51,679 nt of DNA from Pluralibacter sp. UBA7423 (GTDB taxonomy: Bacteria; Pseudomonadota; Gammaproteobacteria; Enterobacterales; Enterobacteriaceae), in assembly GCA_002470465.1 (NCBI GenBank), contig DKMD01000025.1:291476-343154 (forward strand). The letters are read 5' to 3'. The translations under genes were made by a program, and so were the position numbers. The notes under the pieces were generated by a model, which had not been told where the DNA came from, made no database searches, and saw only the letters and a list, made by a program, of their open reading frames with translations. Every line of letters starts with the position of its first letter. Position 1 is the stretch's first letter. Positions 1 through 7,412 of the stretch are shown piece by piece.

Positions 1-40
1 AAACTTTTTTATGTTGAGAATATTTTTTTGATGAGAAGAC
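1..40 (-). promoter_or_regulatory. Upstream edge of the lpp promoter
   Basis: Read on the minus strand, this AT-rich stretch (CATCAAAAAAATATTCTCAA and onward) matches what I remember of the sequence upstream of the E. coli lpp promoter. The -35 region TCTCAACAT lies at 11-19. The -10 element and the lpp gene fall outside the window. lpp follows pykF in E. coli, in the same orientation as here, so the position fits. Confidence 0.6.
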
Positions 41-200
41 GCTTATTTTTGATCGTTCGCTCAAAGAAGCATCGAAGTGGGCCTGAAGGGGCAAAAATGC
101 TGTGAAAACAGCGCAGTTTAATCGGATTCATCTTAAATAATCTTAAGTTAAATAGTGAATTCCGATTTGATTTTTAAAACGACTCACGGCAAACAAGAAT

Positions 201-228
201 AAAAAAAGCGCCACGAAGGCGCTTTTTT
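201..228 (-). terminator. pykF intrinsic terminator
   Basis: A GCGCC stem (208-212) and GGCGC (218-222) are flanked by runs of A and T, extending the stem to 11 bp around a 5-nt loop. It lies 27 bp after the pykF stop and ends in a T tract on the minus strand. The A/T symmetry would let it work in both directions. Confidence 0.85.
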
Positions 229-254
229 AACATATCTGAACTTAAGTGAAATAA

Positions 255-1667
255 TTACAGGACGTGAACAGATGCTGTGTTGGTGGTACCGCTTGGTACC
301 AGAGCACCGGAAACCATCACTACCACGTCACCTTTCTGCGCCAGGCCACTCTGCACAGCAACTTCTTTGCCCAGACGGTAGAAATCATCGGTAGAGGAGA
401 TCTCTTTCACCAGCTGCGCGGTAACGCCTTTAGACAGTACCAGCTGACGGGCGGTCAGTTCATTGGTGGTCAGCGCCAGAATGGTCGCGTCCGGGAAGTA
501 TTTACGGATAGCGCGAGCAGATTTACCACCCTGAGTCGCCACGACGATCAGCGGAGCTTCCAGTTTCTCAGCTGTTTCTACTGCACCACGGCACACGGCT
601 TCGGTGATGCGCAGCTTGCGGCTGTCGTTGTTGAAGTCCAGACGGCTGGTCATCACGCGGTCAGTACGCTCACAGATGGTTGCCATGATGGTAACGGCTT
701 CCAGCGGGTATTTACCTTTTGCGGATTCGCCGGAAAGCATCACAGCATCGGTGCCGTCGAGGATGGCGTTCGCTACGTCACCGGCTTCTGCGCGGGTTGG
801 ACGTGGGTTTTTGATCATGGAATCCAGCATCTGAGTCGCGGTGATAACGACCTTACGTGCGCGGATACATTTTTCGATGATCATCTTCTGCGCGAAGATA
901 ACTTCTTCAACCGGGATTTCAACGCCCATGTCGCCACGAGCAACCATAATGCCGTCAGACGCTTCGAGGATTTCGTCGAAGTTGTTCAGGCCTTCCTGGT
1001 TTTCGATTTTGGAGATGATCTGGATGTGCTCGCCGCCGTGTGCTTTCAGGTGCTCACGAATTTCCAGCACGTCGGAACGCTTACGGATGAAGGAAGCAGC
1101 AACGAAGTCAACGCCTTGCTCGCAGCCGAAGATCAGATCCTGTTTGTCTTTCTCAGCCAGTGCTGGCAGCGCGATGGACACGCCCGGCAGGTTAACGCCT
1201 TTGTTTTCGCCCAGGTCGCCGTTGTTCAGCACTTTACAGATAACTTTATTGCCTTCGATGGCGGTTACTTCCATGCCGATCAGGCCGTCGTCAACCAGAA
1301 TGGTGTTGCCGACGCTCAGATCGCTGGTGAAGCCTTCGTAGGTCACAGCAACGGTTTCGCTGTTGCCGACAACGGTTTTGTCCGTGGTGAAAGTGAAGGT
1401 CTGACCTGCTTTCAGGGAGACGTCGTTGCCGCCTTCCAGCTTAATAGTACGAATTTCCGGACCTTTGGTGTCCAGCAGGATAGCGGCTTTCTTGCCGGTT
1501 TTGCTCATCACGTTGCGCAGGTTCTGGATGCGCTGGCCGTGTTCGGCGTAGTCACCGTGAGAGAAGTTCAGACGCATAACGTTCATGCCAGCGTCCAGCA
1601 TTTTGGTCAGCATCTCTTCGGATTCGGTTTTTGGACCGATGGTGCAAACAATTTTGGTCTTTTTCAT
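255..1667 (-). CDS. pykF: Pyruvate kinase I (fructose 1,6-bisphosphate activated)
   Basis: This cytosolic glycolytic enzyme converts phosphoenolpyruvate and ADP to pyruvate and ATP. The 470-residue length equals E. coli PykF and the identity is very high throughout. Visible active-site residues are Arg32 ([10 protein letters not shown]), Lys220 and Glu222 in ISKIEN, and Asp246 in [10 protein letters not shown]. The start is the ATG after GACTGTC and gives the standard [13 protein letters not shown]-terminus. The gene is monocistronic, with a Cra-type operator upstream and a terminator downstream. A 473-codon open frame on the opposite strand is only a codon-phase shadow. Confidence 0.98.
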   Translation of the reverse strand: MKKTKIVCTIGPKTESEEMLTKMLDAGMNVMRLNFSHGDYAEHGQRIQNLRNVMSKTGKKAAILLDTKGPEIRTIKLEGGNDVSLKAGQTFTFTTDKTVVGNSETVAVTYEGFTSDLSVGNTILVDDGLIGMEVTAIEGNKVICKVLNNGDLGENKGVNLPGVSIALPALAEKDKQDLIFGCEQGVDFVAASFIRKRSDVLEIREHLKAHGGEHIQIISKIENQEGLNNFDEILEASDGIMVARGDMGVEIPVEEVIFAQKMIIEKCIRARKVVITATQMLDSMIKNPRPTRAEAGDVANAILDGTDAVMLSGESAKGKYPLEAVTIMATICERTDRVMTSRLDFNNDSRKLRITEAVCRGAVETAEKLEAPLIVVATQGGKSARAIRKYFPDATILALTTNELTARQLVLSKGVTAQLVKEISSTDDFYRLGKEVAVQSGLAQKGDVVVMVSGALVPSGTTNTASVHVL

Positions 1668-2084
1668 GACAGTCTTAGTCTTTAAGTTGAGAAGGATAGG
1701 GGAATCTGTGTTCGTGGGCGCACTGCCACGACGTCAAGCCTGTGTTACGAAAGTTGCTATGCCACGAGTTAAGAATAGGTGACATCAAAAAAGCGTGCAG
1801 AGGAAAGTGAGCCTGGTTTACAGCTACGTGGGAAGGATGACATTTTGGGTTGTTTTTTATGCAGTCCAATGCGCTGAAACCATTCAAGAAAGAATCGGGG
1901 CGCATTATACGAGGTTACGGGTAAAAAAGAAAATGAAAACGCCGTTTCAGAACAAGACGATAGCGCTTAACAAAATCCCTACGCTTTGATCTTTTCGTTG
2001 TAACACAATCCGGCGCGAAAAGGGCACCGATTCGCGCTATTATCTCTAATGATTTGAAAATTAATGCGTTATCAGGAGCGGGAA
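1668..2084. other. Intergenic region between divergent pykF and fumD
   Basis: These 417 bp hold the pykF promoter, the Cra site and the long pykF leader, plus the fumD upstream region. A TATTAT hexamer just before 2045 could be the fumD -10, but no matching -35 was found. Short open frames here have no ribosome binding site and look spurious. Confidence 0.5.
1873..1909 (-). promoter_or_regulatory. pykF promoter with Cra (FruR) operator
   Basis: On the minus strand a TATAAT -10 lies at 1909-1904, followed by TGAATGGTTTCAGC at 1886-1873. The latter closely matches the Cra consensus (TGAAACGTTTCA-like) and, as I recall it, the E. coli pykF site. With this -10 the operator sits just downstream of the start point, which suits repression by Cra when fructose phosphates are low. 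No good -35 is visible. The 5' untranslated region would be about 230 nt. Confidence 0.65.
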
Positions 2085-2297
2085 ATGGGCAATCAAAGTA
2101 AAGATGAAGCGCTGTACCAGGAGATGTGCCGCGTGGTGGGGAAAGTCGTCCTCGAAATGCGCGATCTTGGTCAGGAGCCAAAGCATATCGTGATCGCCGG
2201 CGTGCTGCGTACCTCGCTTGCCAATCAGAAAATCAAACGCGCTGAGCTGACCCGCGAAGCTATGGAGCGAGTGATAGCGGCGTTGGCGGGTCAGTAA
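2085..2297 (+). CDS. fumD: FumD-family small fumarase (YdhZ)
   Basis: The 70-residue product aligns with E. coli FumD/YdhZ almost along its whole length, including the block VVGKVVLEMRDLGQEPKHIV. In E. coli FumD is reported to have fumarase activity unrelated to FumA, FumB or FumC. The ATG at 2085 follows AGGAG at 2074-2078 and is preferred over the in-frame ATG at 2064. The last 38 bp overlap the convergent AraC-type gene. In E. coli fumD also neighbours pykF. Confidence 0.88.
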   Translation: MGNQSKDEALYQEMCRVVGKVVLEMRDLGQEPKHIVIAGVLRTSLANQKIKRAELTREAMERVIAALAGQ

Positions 2298-3018
2298 ACG
2301 TTCTTTCCTGCATGCGGCCGGGCGTCACCCCAAAGCGCAGTCGGAATGCCGCAATAAAAGCGCTGGTATTATCATAACCACAGCGCCAGGCCACTTCACC
2401 TACGGGAAGACCTTTATCCAACAGCGAAAGTGACGTAATCAGCCGGGACTGCTGCCGCCATTGGCTGAAGCGCATCCCTGTTTCCTGCGAGAAAAGACGG
2501 CTGAGCGTGCGAGGGCTAATCCCCCATTGCTGCGCCAGCTCGGGCTGAGAAAGGCGACAGCCTTCGGGGTTGAGTAGCATATCTGCAATGTTACGCAACC
2601 GCCTGTCCGTCGGGAGCGGCAGATGCAGCGGTAAAGTGGGCGTCAGCGCAAGCTCATCGAACAGCAGCGTCATCAGGTGCGAATGATAGTTTTCAGGCTG
2701 TGCAGGAGCAGGCGAAGCCAGTCGCAAAAGCAGGGCCCTCAGGAAATCGTTTGCTGCGAAAACTGCGGCAGTGGCAGGAAAATTTGCGCCATCAAGATAA
2801 AAGCTCATCCCTTTAACCGACGACGGTACGCGAGCAGCATGGTCTGTACCCGGCGGAAACCAGCCCAGCGTGCCGGGCATTACCGCCCATTGTTGCTCAC
2901 GCGTTTCCACAAGAATCATTCCCCGTTCAACCACATAAAGCTGAGCTTCAGGATGCTGATGCCAGGGCGTGTTGTGCGCGTGCTGATGCTGAAGCGGCTG
3001 GGTATGAAAGCGGATCAC
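2260..3018 (-). CDS. AraC-family transcriptional regulator
   Basis: The product has 252 residues. An N-terminal cupin-like sensing domain (about residues 10-80, His-rich HQHAHNTPWHQHPEAQ) precedes two helix-turn-helix motifs in the last 100 residues (LAQQWGISPRTLSRLF and VAWRCGYDNTSAFIAAFR). The start is GTG at 3018 with only a weak upstream GGAT, so the N-terminus is uncertain. It is transcribed away from the NTF2-like gene at 3122, so control of that neighbour is the simplest guess. The ligand is unknown. Its 3' end overlaps fumD. Confidence 0.88.
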   Translation of the reverse strand: MIRFHTQPLQHQHAHNTPWHQHPEAQLYVVERGMILVETREQQWAVMPGTLGWFPPGTDHAARVPSSVKGMSFYLDGANFPATAAVFAANDFLRALLLRLASPAPAQPENYHSHLMTLLFDELALTPTLPLHLPLPTDRRLRNIADMLLNPEGCRLSQPELAQQWGISPRTLSRLFSQETGMRFSQWRQQSRLITSLSLLDKGLPVGEVAWRCGYDNTSAFIAAFRLRFGVTPGRMQERTFTDPPTPLSLAP

Positions 3019-3121
3019 AATGGCTGATTATCCGTATTGAATGGCTGAATGTGGATATTATACCTGCCACAGAGCGCAGTATCCTTGTTTTCATCAAACA
3101 CGGAAAACCCGGAGACCTAAG

Positions 3122-3511
3122 ATGACGGCAACACAGCGTATTGAACAGGCCCTGCTGCAAATAGTTTGCCAACCAGAGCATGATGAATCCCGGATTGCAG
3201 ACTACTTTTCGCCCCATTATGCGCAGTGGGTTGATGGGAAAATGCTGGACTACGCCGGATTTGTGCAGCATATGGCGGTGGTGAAAGCGGCGACAAGCCG
3301 CATCCATATTGACATACAGGCCATTGCCGAAAACGGCAATGAAGTGTTGACCCATCATCGGGTGAGCGTCGTCAAACCCGACAGAAGTGAGGCGGTAATA
3401 GATGTATTTGCACGCTTCACCCTCTGCGAGGGAATGATCGTCCGCTGTCAGGAGCTGACCTGGCCGCTCAGCGGCGCGAAAGAAGACCGGGATTTAGGGA
3501 GCCGACGCTAG
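3122..3511 (+). CDS. NTF2-like / SnoaL-type small protein
   Basis: The 129-residue protein has the pattern of NTF2-like folds: N-terminal helices (MTATQRIEQALLQIV), then an acid-rich segment and strands with conserved hydrophobics (WVDGKMLDYAGFVQHMAVVK, VFARFTLCEGMIVRCQEL). These proteins are small ligand-binding or catalytic cone folds; no specific reaction can be assigned. GGAG at 3111-3114 selects the ATG at 3122 over an upstream in-frame ATG. It is divergent from the AraC regulator, which probably controls it. There is no signal peptide. Confidence 0.78.
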   Translation: MTATQRIEQALLQIVCQPEHDESRIADYFSPHYAQWVDGKMLDYAGFVQHMAVVKAATSRIHIDIQAIAENGNEVLTHHRVSVVKPDRSEAVIDVFARFTLCEGMIVRCQELTWPLSGAKEDRDLGSRR

Positions 3512-3520
3512 ATCAGACAA

Positions 3521-3631
3521 TCCCGCTTTGGTGCGCCACCCGTTGCGGATTGCCAATGAGTTGGAGACGGGGTAAAAGCTGAGGCCATTGAGGTGTAACG
3601 CCGGGTAAGGCTGGCATTCCCGGCTGCGGGA
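3521..3631 (+). promoter_or_regulatory. Structured leader upstream of the ModA-like gene
   Basis: Three nested pairings can be read. TCCCGC (3521-3526) pairs with GCGGGA (3626-3631) and closes the region. CCCGT (3539-3543) pairs with ACGGG (3567-3571). GCCGGG (3600-3605) pairs with CCCGGC (3619-3624). This gives a multi-branched RNA of about 110 nt that ends 36 nt before the ATG at 3668. It could be a cis-regulatory RNA; a molybdenum cofactor riboswitch would suit the neighbours, but I could not match that consensus by eye. It could also be a REP-related repeat. Confidence 0.35.
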
Positions 3632-3667
3632 GTTAAGATACGCCTTTGATGGATTTGAGGTTTTCAT

Positions 3668-4393
3668 ATGAGCATGCCACTGCATATTCTTGCCGCCGGA
3701 AGCCTGAAGCGGGCGTTTATTCCTTTATGTCAGCAGTTCAGCGCGTCAACCGGTATCCCCGCCAGGGTTGATTTTGGCCCGGCAGGTCTGCTGCGTGAAC
3801 GCATAGAGGCCGGAGAGCGCTGCGATTTATTTGCATCGGCTAATACACTGCATCCGCAAACGCTGCTAAACAGCGGAAGAGCGCAGGCGGTAGAGACGTT
3901 TGCGTTCAATCGCCTCAATCTGACGGCACGAAAAACGACACAGACCGAAAATGCCGACTGGCTGGCGCTGCTGACGAACACGGCGTTGCGTCTGGGCACC
4001 TCAACGCCCGGCTGCGATCCGTCCGGGGATTACACCTGGCAGTTGTTCACGCGGCTTGAAGCTCGTTACCCGTCGCTGACGCTAAAAGCCAGGGCGAAAA
4101 TGCTGGTTGGCGGGAGGGAATCCCTTACTGTTCCGACAGGCGAAATGGCCAGCGCGTGGCTGATTCGTCAAAACCTCACCGATCTGTTTATCGGCTACGC
4201 GCATTATGCGCAGGCGCTGGAAAAAACTGACGATCTGCGTATCCTCGCGATCCCGGACGAATTCCAGACGCGCTGCGAGTACCAGCTGGCGCTGATGAAT
4301 GCGGACGCTGAACCATTGGCGCAGTTCATCGTCGGCCCTGACGGACAGGCATTTTTGCGTCAGGCAGGTTTTCTAACGCTCGATGGCGAATAA
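3668..4393 (+). CDS. ModA-like oxyanion-binding protein without signal peptide
   Basis: The 241-residue product has the ModA/type 2 periplasmic-binding fold. It opens LHILAAGSLKRAF (the anion-binding A-x-S segment of ModA), followed by ARVDFGPAGLLRERIEAGERCDLFASAN, which matches the ModA pattern for binding and domain crossing. It starts MSMPLHILAAGS directly, with no signal peptide or lipobox, so it is probably cytosolic unless exported otherwise. GAGG at 3657-3660 supports the ATG at 3668. Its 3' end overlaps the convergent importer ATPase gene by 21 bp. No modB or modC homologue is adjacent. A role in molybdate/tungstate sensing or buffering is inference. Confidence 0.72.
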   Translation: MSMPLHILAAGSLKRAFIPLCQQFSASTGIPARVDFGPAGLLRERIEAGERCDLFASANTLHPQTLLNSGRAQAVETFAFNRLNLTARKTTQTENADWLALLTNTALRLGTSTPGCDPSGDYTWQLFTRLEARYPSLTLKARAKMLVGGRESLTVPTGEMASAWLIRQNLTDLFIGYAHYAQALEKTDDLRILAIPDEFQTRCEYQLALMNADAEPLAQFIVGPDGQAFLRQAGFLTLDGE

Positions 4394-5125
4394 AGGTGCT
4401 ACCACCTGGCGCGGATAATCCTCCAGCGTCAGGGTGCGAACCGGTACGCCGTAGGCGTCCAGCAGATGTTCTTCCGTTACGATTTCCGCCGTTTCCCCGG
4501 CCAGCCATTCGCCGTCTGGCAATAGCAGCAGCGTATGGCTTGCTACCTGCAATGCATGCGTCGGATCGTGAGTGGTGAAAATGACGCTGCGCTGCTGGCG
4601 ATGCGCCAGATGGCTGATGAGCTGCAACACCACCTGCTGGTTTGACAGATCGAGCGCGGAGCAGGGCTCATCGAGCAAAATATTCTGGCTGCCGCTGACC
4701 AGCGCGCGGGCGATCATCACCAGCTGCTGCTGGCCGCCGGAAAGTGCACCAAACGTCCTGCCCGCCAGTGAACCGATACTGAGCTGTTCCAGGGCAAACA
4801 TGACCTGCCGCTTATCTTCCACCGTTGGCTGAGAAAAGAGCCCAACGTGACGGGCGCGGCCCATCAGTACGATATCCTGAACCTGCCAGGCAAAGGCCGG
4901 ATGGAACGACTGCGGGACGATGCTCACTCCACCTTCCACCGTCAGATTGCCACCCAGCGCCGGCAGAGCCCCGGTAAACGTCTCCAGCAACGTGCTTTTC
5001 CCGCGCCCGTTAGCACCAAGCACGGCCCAGATATCTCCGGGCTGGCAGGTAAAACTCAGCGGTGAAAATAGCGGGCTACCGTGGCCGTACAGCAGTTCGC
5101 TGACGGATAAAGAGGCGGCGATCAT
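4373..5125 (-). CDS. Fec-type ABC importer ATPase (MolC-like)
   Basis: The 250-residue nucleotide-binding subunit carries Walker A GANGRGKST (37-45), signature LSGGQQQLVMIARAL and Walker B NILLDEPCSALDL, in the style of FecE/BtuD. An open frame runs 92 codons further upstream, but the ATG at 5125 is preceded by CAGGAG and overlaps the permease stop as ATGA, showing translational coupling. It is the third gene of a binding protein-permease-ATPase operon. Family membership alone suggests iron or cobalamin. The Mo-box in the operon promoter argues for molybdate or tungstate, as in Haemophilus MolBCA. Confidence 0.85.
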   Translation of the reverse strand: MIAASLSVSELLYGHGSPLFSPLSFTCQPGDIWAVLGANGRGKSTLLETFTGALPALGGNLTVEGGVSIVPQSFHPAFAWQVQDIVLMGRARHVGLFSQPTVEDKRQVMFALEQLSIGSLAGRTFGALSGGQQQLVMIARALVSGSQNILLDEPCSALDLSNQQVVLQLISHLAHRQQRSVIFTTHDPTHALQVASHTLLLLPDGEWLAGETAEIVTEEHLLDAYGVPVRTLTLEDYPRQVVAPLFAIER

Positions 5126-6126
5126 CGTGCACTCCTGCGGTTGCTGTAGATGAGCAAAAAGGTGAAGACCGGCGCGCCAACCAGTGCGGTGATGATGCCG
5201 ATAGGGATTTCTGCGGCGGTCAGCGTGCGGGCCAGGTCGTCTGCCGCCACCATAAACGCGCCACCGAGCCAGAAGGCGGTCGGCAGCAGGCGACGATGAT
5301 CGGCCCCCACGAATAATCGCGCCAGATGCGGGATCACCAGCCCGGTCCAGGCAATGCTGCCGCTGACGGCGACCTGAGCGGCGACCAGCAACGCGCAGCA
5401 AATCAGCACGACCCGCCGTAATGGCCTGACCGACACGCCAAGCGCGCGGGCATCCTTCTCATCCAGCGACAGCAGATTGATGCGCCAGCGCAGGGCGAAC
5501 AAAACGCCACCGGTGAGCAGGACCGGTGCCACGATCAGTGAGATTTTATGCCAGTTGGCGGTCGCGAAGCTGCCGAGCAGCCAGAAGACGATATTTGGCA
5601 GGACTTCTTCGGTATCCGCCATGTACTGCATCAGGCTCACCAGCGCGGCGAAAAAACCGCTGAGAATAATGCCGGAGAGGATCAGCACCAGCGTGCTTTC
5701 ACGCCCCTGGAGCGTGGCTATCAGATACACCAGCCCGAGCGCCGTGAGGCCGAAACCAAAGGTAGAGCTCATCATCAGCAAGGGGCTCAGCCCCAGAAGG
5801 ATCGCCAGCGTGCCGCCGAAAGCGGCTCCGGACGTCACGCCGATAATGTGCGGATCAACCAGCGGATTGCGAAACACGCCCTGCAAAGTGGCGCCACTGA
5901 GCCCCAGCGCGGCGCCGCACATAAATGCCATCACTACGCGCGGCAGACGTACCGACCAGACGATCTGACTGGCGATGTCCGGTTGTTGCTGGGAATGAAG
6001 CAGGCGTGAAATCACTTTGCTCAACGGCAGGTGATACTGACCGAGACAGAGGGAAATCAATGCCAGCAGCAGCGTGAGGAGGATCAGCGCAGATTGCAGG
6101 CCGCGAAAGCGGGCTTCACTGAGCAT
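5122..6126 (-). CDS. FecCD/BtuC-type ABC importer permease (MolB-like)
   Basis: The 334-residue integral membrane protein has about ten hydrophobic segments and the family block GAALGLSGATLQGVFRNPLVDPHIIGVTSGA. The ATPase-contact region lies in the C-terminal half (GVSVRPLRRVVL and SIAWTGLVIPHLARLFVG). It is the membrane channel of a type II ABC importer. Its start overlaps the end of the binding-protein gene by 11 bp, and its stop overlaps the ATPase start by 4 bp. Substrate assignment rests on context. Confidence 0.88.
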   Translation of the reverse strand: MLSEARFRGLQSALILLTLLLALISLCLGQYHLPLSKVISRLLHSQQQPDIASQIVWSVRLPRVVMAFMCGAALGLSGATLQGVFRNPLVDPHIIGVTSGAAFGGTLAILLGLSPLLMMSSTFGFGLTALGLVYLIATLQGRESTLVLILSGIILSGFFAALVSLMQYMADTEEVLPNIVFWLLGSFATANWHKISLIVAPVLLTGGVLFALRWRINLLSLDEKDARALGVSVRPLRRVVLICCALLVAAQVAVSGSIAWTGLVIPHLARLFVGADHRRLLPTAFWLGGAFMVAADDLARTLTAAEIPIGIITALVGAPVFTFLLIYSNRRSAR

Positions 6127-7180
6127 CCGCTTTCCAGTTCACGCGATAAAAGCGCTGATAGTAATCCTGTGCCTGTTTATCCACATCGACGGTGTTGTAG
6201 CGTTCCGGATAGAGCTTTTTCGCCATCCACAGTTCGCCAATCGCCAGCGCTTCGGGCATTGGATAGCCCCACGCTTTGGCGTATTCCGGCATAAGCCAGA
6301 CACGATGATTTTTGACGGCATCAATGGCCTGCCACTGTGGATCGCTTTCAATCTGTTTCACTACCTGCGGATAGCGGTCCTGTACGAAAATCACCTGAGG
6401 ATTCCACTGCAAAACCTGCTCCAGTGAAACCTGGCGCGCGCCTTTCACCGTGGCTGCCGCGACGTTCAGCGCTCCGGCATGCTCCATCATCAGGCCGGTA
6501 TATTTTCCGGAGCCGTAGGTGTTAAGGTCCGGGTTCGCCATATAGACGCGGACTTTTTTATCCTGCGGAATATCTGCCACCGGGGCATTGGCTTTTGCCC
6601 GCGCGGTGAAGGTGTAGTTAATCAGCTGTTCGGCTTCTTTTGGACGTTCCACCACGTCACCGATCAGGCGAATCCCCTGTTTCAGTCCGTCGTTGTAGGC
6701 CTGCTCTTCGTTCGCCATCGTCGGGTTCATTTTGTTCTTTTCGCCAGCAGCGTCTTCACGCAGAGAAACGGCCACCACCGGAATACCGGCATTCTGAATC
6801 TGCTGAATCATTTCTGTCGGGGCGTAGTTTGCGACAAAAACTACCTGCGGATGCAGCGCCAGCAGGCTCTCGATATTGGCCTGGGTCAGATCGCCGGGCA
6901 TCGGCAGGGTAGCTATCTTCGGCATAAAGCGGGCGAACTGCGGGCCAAGCTGTTTCTTCCAACTGCTCAGTACGCCAACCACGTCATCCTGAGCATTGAG
7001 CTGCACCAGAAGGTTCAGCGTCTGATGCTGAAGCACCACCACGCGATTGACATGATCGGGCAGCGTGACCTGGCGACCCAGCTGGTCGGTAACGGTGCGA
7101 TCGGCGTGCGCCACATTGACGGTGAATAGCGTGCCAAAGGCAAGGGCAGTACAAAGAGAAAGGCGGTGTAGTCTGGACAT
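6116..7180 (-). CDS. Periplasmic binding protein of Fec-type importer (MolA-like)
   Basis: The 354-residue protein has a typical signal peptide (MSRLHRLSLCTALAF to about residue 26, cleavage after AHA). A class III binding domain follows: VTDQLGRQVTLPDHVNRVVVL, then TQANIESLLALHPQVVFVAN and a long central helix. The ATG at 7180 is chosen because it begins the signal peptide and lies about 33 nt below the likely start point in the Mo-box promoter; the open frame reaches up to 7357. The protein would deliver substrate to the permease encoded next. Iron chelate or cobalamin remain alternatives to molybdate. Confidence 0.85.
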   Translation of the reverse strand: MSRLHRLSLCTALAFGTLFTVNVAHADRTVTDQLGRQVTLPDHVNRVVVLQHQTLNLLVQLNAQDDVVGVLSSWKKQLGPQFARFMPKIATLPMPGDLTQANIESLLALHPQVVFVANYAPTEMIQQIQNAGIPVVAVSLREDAAGEKNKMNPTMANEEQAYNDGLKQGIRLIGDVVERPKEAEQLINYTFTARAKANAPVADIPQDKKVRVYMANPDLNTYGSGKYTGLMMEHAGALNVAAATVKGARQVSLEQVLQWNPQVIFVQDRYPQVVKQIESDPQWQAIDAVKNHRVWLMPEYAKAWGYPMPEALAIGELWMAKKLYPERYNTVDVDKQAQDYYQRFYRVNWKADAQ

Positions 7181-7204
7181 AAATGTGCTCTGAGAAGGGA
7201 AATA

Positions 7205-7232
7205 ATCGCTATGCATTAAATTATATAGCGAT
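7205..7232 (-). promoter_or_regulatory. ModE-type Mo-box over the mol-like operon promoter
   Basis: ATCGCTAT (7205-7212) and ATAGCGAT (7225-7232) form a perfect inverted repeat with a 12-bp spacer. This is the geometry of ModE sites: the Mo-box consensus as I know it is ATCGCTATATA-N6-TATATAACGAT, and the E. coli modA operator is CGTTAT-N12-ATAACG. A TATAAT -10 on the minus strand (7225-7220) lies inside the site, as expected for repression when molybdate is plentiful. It is 25 bp upstream of the binding-protein start and about 180 bp from the divergent amino acid transporter. Confidence 0.75.
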
Positions 7233-7351
7233 GCGGAGTGCAAACCTTTCGGGCCGAATACCCCTTCTGGATCAACAGAACATAACGATTTGTCGGTGAT
7301 GGCAGAAAAAGCTGAACCATAATTACCCGGCGTTATTACCCGCTGCGCATG

Positions 7352-7403
7352 TTGCATAAGGCCAATAACTTATGTATTTTTATGCAAATTAAATGCATAA
7401 AAA
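7352..7403 (+). promoter_or_regulatory. Promoter and palindrome of the amino acid ABC operon
   Basis: TTGCAT (7352-7357) and TATTTT (7375-7380), 17 bp apart, make a plausible promoter. A perfect 10-bp inverted repeat, TTTTTATGCA (7377-7386) and TGCATAAAAA (7394-7403) with a 7-bp spacer, covers the -10 and start point and abuts the AAGG ribosome binding site. It resembles an ArgR box but its core is one base longer. A smaller repeat, CATAAG/CTTATG, lies at 7355-7374. It could be an operator or a 5' hairpin. Confidence 0.5.
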
Positions 7404-7412
7404 GGTAATGAT

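Noticed and set aside
264..1685. A 473-codon open frame on the plus strand opposite pykF
   Set aside because: It is antisense to a strongly conserved gene, has no ribosome binding site and its residues mirror the codon bias of pykF.
4373..5401. A 342-codon version of the importer ATPase
   Set aside because: The first 92 codons overlap the permease gene in another frame and are Arg-rich nonsense; the ATG at 5125 has a good ribosome binding site.
7377..7403. ArgR box upstream of the amino acid importer
   Set aside because: The dyad spacing is one base longer than the ArgR consensus, so I report only an unassigned palindrome.
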